50,779 bases of DNA, taken from contig CACZCX010000007.1 in NCBI GenBank assembly GCA_902779875.1, positions 1-50,779 on the forward strand. Reading direction: 5' to 3'. Of this stretch, positions 16,894 to 29,464 are shown one piece after another (within the stretch, counting starts at the first letter, position 1; the number at the start of each line of letters is the position of its first letter). The translations under genes were made by a program, and so were the position numbers. The notes beneath the pieces were generated by a model. It ran no database searches, was not told the DNA's origin, and was given only the letters and a program-made list of their open reading frames with translations. Source of the DNA: an uncultured Bacteroidales bacterium (GTDB lineage Bacteria; Bacteroidota; Bacteroidia; Bacteroidales; Bacteroidaceae).

Positions 16894-17898
16894 TTATTTT
16901 ACTTCCCAGATGTCGTTGGTCTCAAGGAGCTCGGCAAAGTTGTGATACTTCTTGGCGGCCTTTACCTCCTCAATCTGAGCGGTTACTGCATCGTCATAGG
17001 TGGGAGCCTCAACGTCACGGATGACGCCGAGTGCAACGGGGAATCCGTCACCGTCACCCATCAGGGCGAGCTTGAGCTGCAGGGTGTTGTCCTGGCAGTG
17101 TGCATCGTGTACAAGGATATCCTTGAGGGTGATGCCGTTCTCGCCAATCTTTACGACCTTAAGACCGAATCCCTCCTGCATGATGCCGAACTCGTTGTTC
17201 TCGCCGAATACCAGGGGCTCGCCGTGCTTAACGTAGATGGCGTTCTTGGCGCGGCCCTCCTTGTTGTAAACTGCATCGTGAGTACCGTTGTTGAATATCA
17301 CGCAGTTCTGAAGGATCTCGCAGACCGATGCACCCTTGTGGTTGTAGGCGGCCTTGAGGATATCGACTGTACCGGGAGCATCGGTGGCGACGGCGCGGGC
17401 AAAGAAATGACCGCGTGCACCAAAGCAGAGCTCTGCGGGACGGAAAGGATCCTCAACAGTACCGTAAGGGCTTGACTTACTTACAAAGCCACGGGGTGAG
17501 GTAGGTGAGTACTGACCCTTGGTAAGACCGTAGATACGGTTGTTCAGCAGGATCATGTTCAGATTGATGTTACGGCGGTTGGCGTGGATGAAGTGGTTAC
17601 CACCGATAGCCAGACCGTCACCGTCACCTGAAATCTGCCATACGGTCAGGTCAGGGTTGGCAACCTTACAACCGGTAGCGATAGCAGCGGCACGACCGTG
17701 TATGGTGTTCATACCGTATGTAGCCATGTAGTGAGGCAGACGGCTTGAGCAACCGATACCTGAGATGACTGCGGTATTGTATGGAGCTACTCCGATTTCG
17801 GCCATAGCCTTGTGCAGTGAAGCCAGGAAGAAGTGGTCACCGCATCCGGGGCACCAACGAGGCTGTCCCTTCTTGAAATCTTGTGCTGTATATTCCAT
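16894..17898 (-). CDS. korB: 2-oxoglutarate:ferredoxin oxidoreductase, beta subunit
   Basis: The 334-residue TPP-binding subunit of a cytosolic 2-oxoacid:ferredoxin oxidoreductase. With KorA it interconverts 2-oxoglutarate plus CoA with succinyl-CoA, CO2 and reduced ferredoxin. Visible motifs are WCPGCGD at residues 16-22 and the TPP-binding stretch GDGDGLAIGG followed by NNRIYGLTKGQYSPTS, typical of this class. It lies 12 bases after korA on the same strand, and a terminator follows. The direction in vivo (oxidative, or reductive in a partial reductive TCA branch) is not shown by the sequence. No separate small ferredoxin subunit gene is adjacent. Confidence 0.93.
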   Translation of the reverse strand: MEYTAQDFKKGQPRWCPGCGDHFFLASLHKAMAEIGVAPYNTAVISGIGCSSRLPHYMATYGMNTIHGRAAAIATGCKVANPDLTVWQISGDGDGLAIGGNHFIHANRRNINLNMILLNNRIYGLTKGQYSPTSPRGFVSKSSPYGTVEDPFRPAELCFGARGHFFARAVATDAPGTVDILKAAYNHKGASVCEILQNCVIFNNGTHDAVYNKEGRAKNAIYVKHGEPLVFGENNEFGIMQEGFGLKVVKIGENGITLKDILVHDAHCQDNTLQLKLALMGDGDGFPVALGVIRDVEAPTYDDAVTAQIEEVKAAKKYHNFAELLETNDIWEVK

Positions 17899-17910
17899 AG
17901 TGCTGTGTTT

Positions 17911-19746
17911 TTACTTGTTAAGGATTTCGTTGAAAGCGTTGACTAACTCTTCAACCACAAACGGCTGACCCTTTACCTGGTTGAACTGGTAGGGAACCAG
18001 TCCGTCAACCTTCATACGCAGGAATGCGGCGAGCTGACCCATGTTCTGCTCGGCAACAACCACCTTCTTGTACTTTTTGAGTACCTGAGCGGCGTTCTTG
18101 GGCAGCGGGTTGATGAACTTGAAGTGTGCGTGAGCAACCTTCTTGCCCTGAGCGCGGAGCTCATCCATAGCGGCACGCAGGTGTCCGTAAGTACCACCGA
18201 ATCCTACGATCAGCAGGTCGGCATCATCGACATCACCGATTACCTCAAGGTCAGGAACCTGGATGTTGTCAATCTTCTGCTGACGCAGACGGGTCATCAG
18301 GTCGTGGTTCTCAGGATTGGTGCTGATAGCACCGGTCTTGCTGTCCTTCTCCAGACCACCAAGGATGTGGGTGAATCCCTCACGACCGGGAACAGCCCAG
18401 TAACGTGTACCGTTCTCGGCACGCATGTAAGGAGTCCAGGTTCCCTTGAGTTCCTCAGGAACATAGGGAGGATTGATGGCGGGATACTCGGCCAGGTTGG
18501 GGAGCTTGAATGCTGCAGAACCGTTGGCTACGAATGCATCGGTCAGAAGAACTACGGGAGTCATGTGCTCCAGAGCTATCTTACTTGCCTGGAAAGCTGC
18601 ATCAAAGCAGTCAACAGGTGATGTGGCAGCGATTACAGGCATGGGGCTCTCACCGTTACGGCCGAACAGTACCTGCAGAAGGTCTGTCTGCTCAGACTTG
18701 GTGGGAAGTCCGGTAGCGGGACCACCGCGCTGTACGTCGAGTACAACAAGAGGCAGCTCCATGATGACAGCCAGGTTCATGGCCTCTGACTTGAGGCAGA
18801 TACCGGGACCTGAGGTCGATGTCACGGCAAGAGCGCCGGCGAATGATGCACCTACGGCCGATGAGCAACCTGCGATCTCATCCTCGCACTGAACGGTGGT
18901 TACACCGAGTGACTTGTGCTTGGAGAGCTCGTGCAGTACATCGGTTGCAGGAGTGATAGGATATGATCCGAGATAGAGCTTGAGGCCTGCCTTCTCAGCA
19001 GCGGCGATGAAACCGTATGCTGTGGCCTTGTTACCGGTGATATCCATGTAACGGCCGGGCTCCTTGGTCTTGGACTCGATTCTGTATACGTTCATAGCAC
19101 TGCTGTGAGTGTTGTGACCGTAGTCATAACCGGCCTGGATAACCTTGATGTTGGCCTGGGCCAGCTCAGGTTTCTTGGCGAATTTCTCACGCAGATAGTT
19201 GAATGCTATCTCGAGGTCGCGGCTGAACAGCCAGCATACCAGACCCAGAGCGAACATGTTACGGCACTTGAGAACAGCCTTGGCTTCCATGCCGGTGTCT
19301 GCAAGAGCGTCCTTGACCATCTGGGTGAGAGGGCATGCGATTACGCGGTCCGGATCAACGCCCAGCTCTGCGAGCGGGTCCTCGGTCTGGAAAGCGGCCT
19401 TCTCGAGGTCTGACTTCTTGAATGCGTCAGTATCGATTATGATTGTGGCATCCGGTTTGGCATACTTGAGCTGAGTCTTGAGAGCTGCAGCATTCATTGC
19501 TACGAGCACGTCGCACTGATCACCAGGGGTATATACCTTACCTGCGCCAATGTGTACCTGGAAACCTGAAACACCGGTAAGAGAGCCTTGCGGGGCGCGG
19601 ATATCGGCCGGATAATCCGGAAATGTACTGATACTGTTGCCGACTGTAGCCGAAACAGTGGAGAAGATGTTGCCGGCCAGCTGCATTCCGTCGCCGGAGT
19701 CACCTGAGAAACGGACAACTACCTGATCCAATTCTTTAATTGTCAT
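17911..19746 (-). CDS. korA: 2-oxoglutarate:ferredoxin oxidoreductase, fused gamma-alpha subunit
   Basis: A 611-residue subunit combining the gamma domain (about residues 8-185, beginning VVVRFSGDSGDGMQLAGNI) with the alpha pyrimidine-binding domain (about 210-600; GSYPITPATDVLHELS and the QCEDEIAG motif). This fusion is standard in Bacteroidetes and in some archaea. It is transcribed with korB and shares one promoter at 19790-19797. The start at MTIKELDQ gives the family length. The identification of 2-oxoglutarate over other 2-oxoacids rests on overall resemblance to KorA and on the absence of the extra domains of pyruvate enzymes, so the substrate is slightly less certain than the class. 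Confidence 0.92.
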   Translation of the reverse strand: MTIKELDQVVVRFSGDSGDGMQLAGNIFSTVSATVGNSISTFPDYPADIRAPQGSLTGVSGFQVHIGAGKVYTPGDQCDVLVAMNAAALKTQLKYAKPDATIIIDTDAFKKSDLEKAAFQTEDPLAELGVDPDRVIACPLTQMVKDALADTGMEAKAVLKCRNMFALGLVCWLFSRDLEIAFNYLREKFAKKPELAQANIKVIQAGYDYGHNTHSSAMNVYRIESKTKEPGRYMDITGNKATAYGFIAAAEKAGLKLYLGSYPITPATDVLHELSKHKSLGVTTVQCEDEIAGCSSAVGASFAGALAVTSTSGPGICLKSEAMNLAVIMELPLVVLDVQRGGPATGLPTKSEQTDLLQVLFGRNGESPMPVIAATSPVDCFDAAFQASKIALEHMTPVVLLTDAFVANGSAAFKLPNLAEYPAINPPYVPEELKGTWTPYMRAENGTRYWAVPGREGFTHILGGLEKDSKTGAISTNPENHDLMTRLRQQKIDNIQVPDLEVIGDVDDADLLIVGFGGTYGHLRAAMDELRAQGKKVAHAHFKFINPLPKNAAQVLKKYKKVVVAEQNMGQLAAFLRMKVDGLVPYQFNQVKGQPFVVEELVNAFNEILNK

Positions 19747-19789
19747 AACTTCTGTATAGCTTTTGTTGATTCTGCATAGAAAAACGGTG

Positions 19790-19797
19790 CAAAATTA
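19790..19797 (-). promoter_or_regulatory. -7 box of korAB
   Basis: On the minus strand TAATTTTG matches TAnnTTTG, about 43 bases before the korA ATG; a TTG about 22 bases upstream may be the -33 element. Confidence 0.6.
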
Positions 19798-19928
19798 CAA
19801 GAATATTCCTTTCGATATTCAATTGTTATTCATGAATTAATTGATTTTAGCATATTATATAAGATATAAGGTGCATTTTGGAATGCATGCAGAATAATAT
19901 ACAAAAAATATGCAGGTATAAAAGAAAT

Positions 19929-19965
19929 AACGGAACCGGTTTTATACCGATTCCGCTGTTATATG
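19929..19965 (-). terminator. Probable terminator of the Sel1/TonB-C gene
   Basis: An imperfect inverted repeat (CGGAACCGGT / ACCGATTCCG with flanking AAC/GTT pairs) is followed on the minus strand by a T-rich stretch. It lies 30 bases after the stop codon. Confidence 0.55.
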
Positions 19966-19995
19966 CAAAATGTGTCTGTCTCTATGCAGATTCTC

Positions 19996-21192
19996 TCAGA
20001 ATCCGAATCCGCCTCCGAATCCGCCCATTCCGTTGCTTGAGCCAAAATTGACTGTTGCGGAGTGCTGGGCCTGGACTTCAACCCCGTTCTCCTGGGCCGG
20101 TATCCAGTCAGGCATGACCATGATGGTACGCAGAGCCTCCTTGTCCATGATGAATACATCGGAACCGGTAGTGACGGAGGGGTTGATTACAGCTCCGTCA
20201 GTATCGATGGTGAACGATACCGTAACGCGGCCGGTGACCTTCTGCTTCTGGAGGTTCTCAGGATAGTTGGTGTTGTTGTTTATGAATGACTGCATCTTCA
20301 TGGCTCCGCCGGGGAATATGGCCTGCGGGCGTGCGGGACCGGCTGGCTGTGCTCCACCCTGACGACCTCCGCCGGGGAATCCGCCACCGGGGAACCTGCC
20401 GCCTCCGAATCCGGCGGGAGCCTGCTTGGACTCCTCAATCTCCTGTTCGGTGGGCATGGGATCCAGTCTCATGGGCACACCCATGCTGAGTACTGCCTGA
20501 AGCGAGTCTATGTAATCGGTGAATGTGGGGAACTCGAGTTGTGACTTGAGCAGCGTGCGGTACCATTTCTTGGCCTCACGGAGTGATGTGGTATCGCTGT
20601 AAATACGCCACTTGCCCAGGTTCATGGTACCGATGAGAGCCTGTGCCTTGAGCACCTGCTCATCCTTGTTGTTTACATCGGCCACCTTGGGGTAGGTCTC
20701 AAGCAGCTTGATACCTGCATCGATATAGGTCTCCTGCTGCTTGTATCTTCCGTACTCGTAGGTGAAGCTGGCCAACGCAATGATTGATGCGTTGTCACCG
20801 TTCCTGATGGCTTTTTTGAACCATTTGGAGCCCGATGTAAAGAATGCGTCGGTGGTTGGTTTCTGAGCCCAGAAACGGAAGAAATAGGAACCCAGATTAA
20901 ATTGAGCGGGTACATATTCCTGCTTGGCTGCATTGTCCAGCAGATTCAGTCCCATCTCCATATCATACTTGACATTCTTGCCTGAGAGACACTCCATACC
21001 CAGAAGATGTATAGACTCGACATCGCCTTTTATGACACCCTTCTTGTATCGGTCTATCAACTGTTGCATTGCGGGGTTGGTGAGCTCTATCTTGTCCATC
21101 TCAGCCTTGATGGAATCTGTGTTTGCCTTTTGCGCAAACATCGGCATGAAACATAATGCCGATACGACTACTGAAATCAGTCTCTTTATCAT
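19996..21192 (-). CDS. Secreted Sel1-like repeat protein with C-terminal TonB domain
   Basis: A 398-residue protein with a cleavable-type signal peptide (ending MFA-Q), not the uncleaved membrane anchor of classical TonB. Residues of about 40-190 carry Sel1/TPR-like helical repeats (LGMECLSGKN.., NLGSYFFRFW, GSKWFKKAIRNGDNAS). A Gly/Pro/Gln-rich linker (about 260-295) follows. Residues of about 305-390 match a TonB C-terminal domain: NYPENLQKQKVTGRVTVSF, then GAVINPSVTTGSD and a closing strand. The last residues are again glycine-rich (GGFGGGFGF). Similar TonB-C domains in Bacteroidetes often end periplasmic proteins and need not energise transport. The exact job is unknown; partners could be Sel1- or envelope-signalling related. 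It appears monocistronic. Confidence 0.78.
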   Translation of the reverse strand: MIKRLISVVVSALCFMPMFAQKANTDSIKAEMDKIELTNPAMQQLIDRYKKGVIKGDVESIHLLGMECLSGKNVKYDMEMGLNLLDNAAKQEYVPAQFNLGSYFFRFWAQKPTTDAFFTSGSKWFKKAIRNGDNASIIALASFTYEYGRYKQQETYIDAGIKLLETYPKVADVNNKDEQVLKAQALIGTMNLGKWRIYSDTTSLREAKKWYRTLLKSQLEFPTFTDYIDSLQAVLSMGVPMRLDPMPTEQEIEESKQAPAGFGGGRFPGGGFPGGGRQGGAQPAGPARPQAIFPGGAMKMQSFINNNTNYPENLQKQKVTGRVTVSFTIDTDGAVINPSVTTGSDVFIMDKEALRTIMVMPDWIPAQENGVEVQAQHSATVNFGSSNGMGGFGGGFGF

Positions 21193-21257
21193 TTGACTAG
21201 TGATTAGGTTACCGCAAATATCGTGGTTTTTTACGGATATGTAAAAATATCTTTAAC

Positions 21258-21296
21258 CAAAAAAATAACCGGAGCCCTTTGCAGGACCCCGGTTAT
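21258..21296 (-). terminator. Intrinsic terminator of secDF
   Basis: An 8-bp stem (ATAACCGG at 21265-21272 with CCGGTTAT at 21289-21296) is followed on the minus strand by a T run (complement of 21258-21265), just after the secDF stop. Confidence 0.8.
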
Positions 21297-21314
21297 GGGA
21301 TTATCTACGATCTC

Positions 21315-24287
21315 TTATGCCTTCTCGGCTGCGATCTCCTCCTTCTCCTTCTTGGTCTTCTTCATAACCAGGTAGGCTGTAGGAGCAGCTACGAACAGTG
21401 ATGAGCATGTGCCGAATACAACACCCAGGATCATTGCGAATGCAAAGCTGCGGATGCTGTCACCACCCAGGAAGAAGATGGCCAGCAGCACGATCAGAGT
21501 ACTTACTGATGTGTTGATGGTACGGGCCAGTGTGGTGTTCAGGGCGTCATCGAACAGAGTCTTACGATTGCGCTTGGGATAGAGACCGGTGAACTCACGG
21601 ATACGGTCAAAAATAACCACCTTATCGTTGATTGAGTAACCGATAGCTGTCAGCACGGCACCGATGAATGTCTGGTCGATCTCAAGCGAGAACGGCATCC
21701 AGCCCCAGCACAGTGAATACATACCTATTATTATAAGTGTATCAAAGAACAGGGCGAATATGGCACCTACTGAGTATGCTACGTTGCGGAAACGGATCAG
21801 GATGTAGATGAAGATGGCCAGGAGAGCCAGGATCACAGAGATGATGGCACCGCGTGTGATATCCTCGGCGATTGAAGGACCAACCTTCTGTGAGCTGATG
21901 ATTGAGCCGCCGTCGCGGTTCTCACGATCGATGAATGTAGCAAGTGTCAGGTTAGAGCTGAGCTTGCCGGCGTTCTTGAGTGAGTTGTAGAGGAACTCCT
22001 CAATCTCGGTATCTACGGTCTCTGACTCCTCATCGATACGGTAGTTGGTAGAGATACGGATGGTCTTGTGATCGGTACCCAGGGCGATAGCCTGAACGTT
22101 ATCCTCAGTGATTACACCCTGAAGGATTTCACGAACCTCCTCAGGCTCAACAGCCTCCTCGAACTGAACCACAAAGTTACGGCCACCTGTAAAGTCGATA
22201 CTCTTGCTGAGTCCGCGGATGGCCAGAGAGGCGATGCAGATGACAGCGATGATACCGAATACAGAGAATGACTTCTTGGCGTTCTCCATGAACTTGAAGG
22301 CAGTGTTCTGCATCATGTTCTTTGAGAAACCGGTGCTGAATGTCAGATTCTGGAGCTTACCCTTACCGAGGAAGTGCTCGTAAACGATACGAGTCAGGAA
22401 CACGGCGGTAAAGAATGAGCAGATGATACCGATGATCAGTGTGGTAGCGAATCCGCGGATAGGACCTGTACCGAAGTTGAACAGGATGATACCGGTTATG
22501 ATTGATGTGAAGTTAGAGTCAAAGATAGCTGAGAAGGCGTTCTTGTAACCGTCTGTGAGAGCTGACTGAACGCTCTTGCCACCCTTGAGTTCCTCCTTGG
22601 TACGCTCGTAGATAAGCACGTTGGCATCGACCGCCATACCCAGGGTAAGTACGATACCTGCGATACCTGACATGGTCAGTGCAGCCTGGAATGAGGTGAG
22701 GATACCGAGAGTGAAGAAGAAGTTGAGCAGCAGGGCTCCGTTGGCCACCATACCCGGAACGAATCCGTAGATGACGCACATATAGATCATCAGGATGATG
22801 AATGCTATGATGAATGAAGTGAATCCCTTCTGGATTGACTCCTGACCGAGTGAAGGACCTACAATGTCCTCCTGTACGATCTTGGCGGGAGCGGGCATCT
22901 TACCTGACTTGAGCACGTTGGCAAGGTCCTGAGTATCCTCAACGGTAAAGTTACCTGATATCTCTGAACGTCCGCCTGTGATCTCGTCGTTCACGCGGGG
23001 AGCGCTGTATACATAACCGTCAAGTACGATGGCAACACCACGACCGATGTTCTGCTTGGTCAGGGTAGCCCAGCGGCGTGCACCCTCGGTGTTCATGGCC
23101 ATGCTTACTACAGGATTTCCATGCTGGTCAAAGTCAGCCTTGGAATCAACTACGACATCACCTGAAAGGTCAGCCTGACCGTTCTTGTTGTCGCTCTTGA
23201 TGCAGTAGAGCTCAAATATCTGCTCGGTGCCGTCCATAGGCTTTACACCCCACATGAACTTGAGGTCACGGGGAATGTACTGCTTGGCCTCGGGACTGGC
23301 GAGCATACGGTTGATCTCGGCGGTATCGGAATATACAGCGATACCAGCTACCCAGCTGTCAGCATAACCGTAGGGCTGGAGACGTGCCAGCAGAGGATTT
23401 CTCTTGCGGGCGGCCTCAATCTGAGCCTTGGTGCTCTGAGCAACCTCATCGTTGGTTGTCAGGTCAAGCTCATCGGACTGGGCTGAGGTCTCCTCAACTG
23501 CCTCCTGTGCGTCATCGGCGCTCTCATCGGCATAGTTAAGGGCCAGACGGCTGTCAATGCGGGTCAGGACATCCTGAATCTCTGAGTACTTGTAGGTCTC
23601 CCAGAACTCGAGGTTGGCTGAACCCTGGAGGAGCTTACGTACACGCTCAGGCTCCTTGATACCGGGGAGCTCGACCATGATACGGCCCTGCTTGCCGGCA
23701 AGTTCCTGGATGTTGGGCTGTGCTACGCCGAAACGGTCGATACGGGCACGGAGAACCAGGAATGAGTTGCTTACTGCGTTGTTAACCTCAGTCTTAAGAA
23801 CTGATATGCACTCCTCGTTAGAGGTCTGTGAGTTGATTTTCTCCTTAAGGTTTGATGTAGCGAAGAACTTGCTGAGCTTGGCATCGGCGCCTGCAATCCT
23901 TGCATACTCTCTTGCAAAGATGTCAACGAAGTTTTCCTGACTGCTTACTGAAACCTTCTTGGCTGCTGCCAGAGTCTCAACGAATTCAGGATCCTGGCTG
24001 TTGTTGGCCAGAGCCTTTACTACATCGGGTATTGATACCTCCAGGATGACGTTCATACCGCCCTTGAGGTCCAGACCGAGGCCGATCTGCATCTCACGGC
24101 ACTCTCTGTATGAATAAATACCCAGCCAGACCTTTTTGTTCATCACAGAGTCGAGATAGGCCTGCTCATCCTGGCTCTGGGCAGCATGTCTTTCAATGCT
24201 GCGGGTCTTGAATGTAAAGGAGAGATAGAACAGACAGATTACTGTCAGCGCTATCGCAAAAATCTTTACGAAACCTTTGTTCTGCAT
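21315..24287 (-). CDS. secDF: Fused protein-translocase subunit SecDF
   Basis: A 990-residue inner-membrane protein that uses the proton gradient to help the Sec channel pull proteins into the periplasm. The SecD half has the N-terminal membrane helix (about 8-26), a long periplasmic P1 region, and a membrane block with the conserved GMAVDANVLIYER. The SecF half begins near SIDFTGGRNFVVQF and contains GYSINDKVVIFDRIRE. Fusion into one chain is the norm in Bacteroidetes. A predicted acidic/Gln-rich insert lies around residues 255-285 in P1 (DESADDAQEAVEETSAQSDE). The promoter box is 71 bases upstream of the ATG and the terminator follows directly. Confidence 0.97.
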   Translation of the reverse strand: MQNKGFVKIFAIALTVICLFYLSFTFKTRSIERHAAQSQDEQAYLDSVMNKKVWLGIYSYRECREMQIGLGLDLKGGMNVILEVSIPDVVKALANNSQDPEFVETLAAAKKVSVSSQENFVDIFAREYARIAGADAKLSKFFATSNLKEKINSQTSNEECISVLKTEVNNAVSNSFLVLRARIDRFGVAQPNIQELAGKQGRIMVELPGIKEPERVRKLLQGSANLEFWETYKYSEIQDVLTRIDSRLALNYADESADDAQEAVEETSAQSDELDLTTNDEVAQSTKAQIEAARKRNPLLARLQPYGYADSWVAGIAVYSDTAEINRMLASPEAKQYIPRDLKFMWGVKPMDGTEQIFELYCIKSDNKNGQADLSGDVVVDSKADFDQHGNPVVSMAMNTEGARRWATLTKQNIGRGVAIVLDGYVYSAPRVNDEITGGRSEISGNFTVEDTQDLANVLKSGKMPAPAKIVQEDIVGPSLGQESIQKGFTSFIIAFIILMIYMCVIYGFVPGMVANGALLLNFFFTLGILTSFQAALTMSGIAGIVLTLGMAVDANVLIYERTKEELKGGKSVQSALTDGYKNAFSAIFDSNFTSIITGIILFNFGTGPIRGFATTLIIGIICSFFTAVFLTRIVYEHFLGKGKLQNLTFSTGFSKNMMQNTAFKFMENAKKSFSVFGIIAVICIASLAIRGLSKSIDFTGGRNFVVQFEEAVEPEEVREILQGVITEDNVQAIALGTDHKTIRISTNYRIDEESETVDTEIEEFLYNSLKNAGKLSSNLTLATFIDRENRDGGSIISSQKVGPSIAEDITRGAIISVILALLAIFIYILIRFRNVAYSVGAIFALFFDTLIIIGMYSLCWGWMPFSLEIDQTFIGAVLTAIGYSINDKVVIFDRIREFTGLYPKRNRKTLFDDALNTTLARTINTSVSTLIVLLAIFFLGGDSIRSFAFAMILGVVFGTCSSLFVAAPTAYLVMKKTKKEKEEIAAEKA

Positions 24288-24357
24288 AATTTTATTTAGT
24301 TATTAATATTTTGTGCGCGCGGCGTGTTAAAAACGTGTACGTAAAATTTCAAAGGTG

Positions 24358-24365
24358 CAAATATA
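24358..24365 (-). promoter_or_regulatory. -7 box of secDF
   Basis: On the minus strand TATATTTG matches TAnnTTTG, in the gap shared with the divergent GH2 gene. No clear -33 element. Confidence 0.55.
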
Positions 24366-24396
24366 GGTAAATTTTTGGTCTGCCCTACTGTCCTAA

Positions 24397-24404
24397 TATC
24401 TTTT
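24397..24404 (+). promoter_or_regulatory. Possible -7 box of the GH2 gene
   Basis: TATCTTTT lies 19 bases after a TTTTTG (24372-24377), giving near-consensus spacing although the last base is not G. An alternative is TATTTTCG at 24409-24416, without a -33 partner. Confidence 0.35.
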
Positions 24405-24436
24405 CTTGTATTTTCGCGCAATAACCATTGGCTTAG

Positions 24437-27664
<3,228 letters not shown>

Positions 27665-27668
27665 GCAG

Positions 27669-28748
27669 TCATTCCAGTCTCAGTCTGCTTATCACAGGAT
27701 AGTGGTCACTGTCCTTCTGTGAGCGGTCCACCCATGTGTGGAGCGGTGTGATGTTCCTGCTGCAGAATATGTGGTCAATCCTGTAGTAGAGTCTGTGTTC
27801 ATGGTATGTGTGGCCGGCACCGTTGCCCGAGACGGCGTATGCATCGGTCATAAAGAGATTGAACTGGTGGTGCGAGTAGGAGAGCGGGGTGTCGTTAAAG
27901 TCACCGCACACAATCAAGTAACGCGACTTGTCGGCTTTGGCTCTCTCCGCAATCATGGATGCCTGTCCGGCACGCAGCGAGGTTGACTGCAGCAGTTTCT
28001 TGAGCAGTTTCTTGGAGCCTTCATAATGGCTGTTGTCCGTGGGGTGCTCAATGAATCTGTAGTATTCCGATATCTCCTTCTCCTGCAGTCTATTCGATTC
28101 CAGGTGGCAGTTATAGACGGCTATGGTGTCCTTGCCTGCAAGCACCCTCAGATAGAGACAGCTGTTCGATGAGTTCTCGAACTTTATGACCTCCTTGCTC
28201 AGGATCTTGTACTTGGAGAGACAGCACCCTGAAGTTATTTCGTCCGGAATGGTTATGTATGGGTATTTTTTCCTGATTTCAGCATCTTTTGACGCCTTGG
28301 TCATCACATCCTTGGGTGCCTCCTGGAGCAGTACTATATCGGCCTCCTGCTGCAGTATGAACCGGAGTACCGGGTTGCCTGGTGTACGGTCCGAATTGTC
28401 ATCTATGCCCAAGCCTTCAGTGTTGTAGGTCATGACCGTGATGTACGGCTGCTGAACCTTCCCGGCCTTGAAGGGGTGGATAGGGAAATACCTGAATATG
28501 GGCGACAGGCAGATGAGCAGGGTTATGACCGATACAATCGCACCTTTCTTCCACGTGAACAGCCACATAAAGAGGAACAGGATGTCAAGCCCGAACAGCA
28601 TGGGGAACGCCAGACCTGAGAGTGAGGCGAAAGGAAGTCGGCCGATGGGAGCCGGCAGCGAGCCGTAGCAGCTGAATATGAGCAGTGCCGAGACCAGTAT
28701 ATTGACTGCCAACACCGGGTATGCTATCAGTTTCCCTAAGAGTTTCAT
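27669..28748 (-). CDS. Membrane-anchored endonuclease/exonuclease/phosphatase (EEP) family protein
   Basis: A 359-residue protein with three N-terminal membrane segments (about 8-32, 44-62, 68-86) and a C-terminal EEP domain facing the periplasm. Family motifs in order are TYNTEGLG, LLQEAP (metal-binding Glu), YNCHLESN, CGDFNDTP and the terminal SDHYPVISR with catalytic His. EEP enzymes cut phosphodiester bonds in nucleic acids, lipids or nucleotides. This membrane-tethered form is common in Bacteroidetes and its substrate is unknown. The start overlaps the preceding rhomboid stop in ATGA, so it is the last gene of a three-gene coupled operon. Confidence 0.85.
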   Translation of the reverse strand: MKLLGKLIAYPVLAVNILVSALLIFSCYGSLPAPIGRLPFASLSGLAFPMLFGLDILFLFMWLFTWKKGAIVSVITLLICLSPIFRYFPIHPFKAGKVQQPYITVMTYNTEGLGIDDNSDRTPGNPVLRFILQQEADIVLLQEAPKDVMTKASKDAEIRKKYPYITIPDEITSGCCLSKYKILSKEVIKFENSSNSCLYLRVLAGKDTIAVYNCHLESNRLQEKEISEYYRFIEHPTDNSHYEGSKKLLKKLLQSTSLRAGQASMIAERAKADKSRYLIVCGDFNDTPLSYSHHQFNLFMTDAYAVSGNGAGHTYHEHRLYYRIDHIFCSRNITPLHTWVDRSQKDSDHYPVISRLRLE

Positions 28749-29464
28749 GAACGCCTGTTCCTGGTTGCGATCTTATCCAGCCATACGGCGATGGCTGTGA
28801 CGGGGGCTGTGATATCCTTGCCTTTGCGGAGCATGGAATTGAAAGCCCATCCGGTGAAAGCGGCGCCCAGATGTGCGGCATCCGATGCGGGGCTGGTGTG
28901 AGGGAGCATGGCGGCATCAATGATGGCCAATGCTATTACGATGTACTTGAGCTTGACAGGTCCGATAAGGGGAATCGGCTCGGTGTAGTCAGGAGCACGG
29001 AAAGCCATGGCCGTGCTGAAAGCCAGTATACATACGGAACATAACGGCATGTTGCCGGTCCATTCCTTGGTATCGACCGATGGGAACAGCAGGAAAATAC
29101 CGATGAAAACGAGCATTCCTGATACTCCGCCCATGATGTAGAGGCCTCTCATGTTGCTTGAGGTGAAGAACCTCAGGAATATGCCTCCAAGCCAGTAGAG
29201 TACCATCATGTTGAACAGCAAGTGCCACAGTCCCCAGCTGGTGAACAGTGATGTGACGACTGCCCACGGCTTATGCATGAGCACCACCGGATCCCAGGGG
29301 AAGTTGAGCATGGTATAGGCCAGTTTGTCCTCTCCGTATGAGAATAGCGTGAATATGATATCGAGCAGCAGGGATACTACAAACACCCCGCAGTTAATCA
29401 GCACCAGGCGGGTTACGATATCGCCCGTGCGGAATTTCAACTTGAGCTCGTCAAATAGGTTCAT
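28745..29464 (-). CDS. Rhomboid-family membrane protein with altered serine motif
   Basis: A 239-residue polytopic protein of the rhomboid fold. It has an N-terminal amphipathic stretch and then about six membrane helices, with the helix-2 HN-type motif GLWHLLFNM. The usual GxSG loop reads PLCSVCIL, so a Ser remains but both glycines are gone. The helix-6 His is present (ASDAAHLGAAFTGW). Activity is therefore doubtful; it could be an inactive partner of the upstream rhomboid. The reading frame extends far upstream, but the ATG at 29462-29464 overlaps the stop of the upstream rhomboid by one base and begins where the homology begins. Its last four bases overlap the EEP start. Confidence 0.82.
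   Translation of the reverse strand: MNLFDELKLKFRTGDIVTRLVLINCGVFVVSLLLDIIFTLFSYGEDKLAYTMLNFPWDPVVLMHKPWAVVTSLFTSWGLWHLLFNMMVLYWLGGIFLRFFTSSNMRGLYIMGGVSGMLVFIGIFLLFPSVDTKEWTGNMPLCSVCILAFSTAMAFRAPDYTEPIPLIGPVKLKYIVIALAIIDAAMLPHTSPASDAAHLGAAFTGWAFNSMLRKGKDITAPVTAIAVWLDKIATRNRRS

Noticed and set aside
19872-19887. Small palindrome TGCATT-TTGG-AATGCA upstream of korA
   Set aside because: It is short and AT-rich and lies about 75 bases before the promoter box; a chance palindrome cannot be ruled out.
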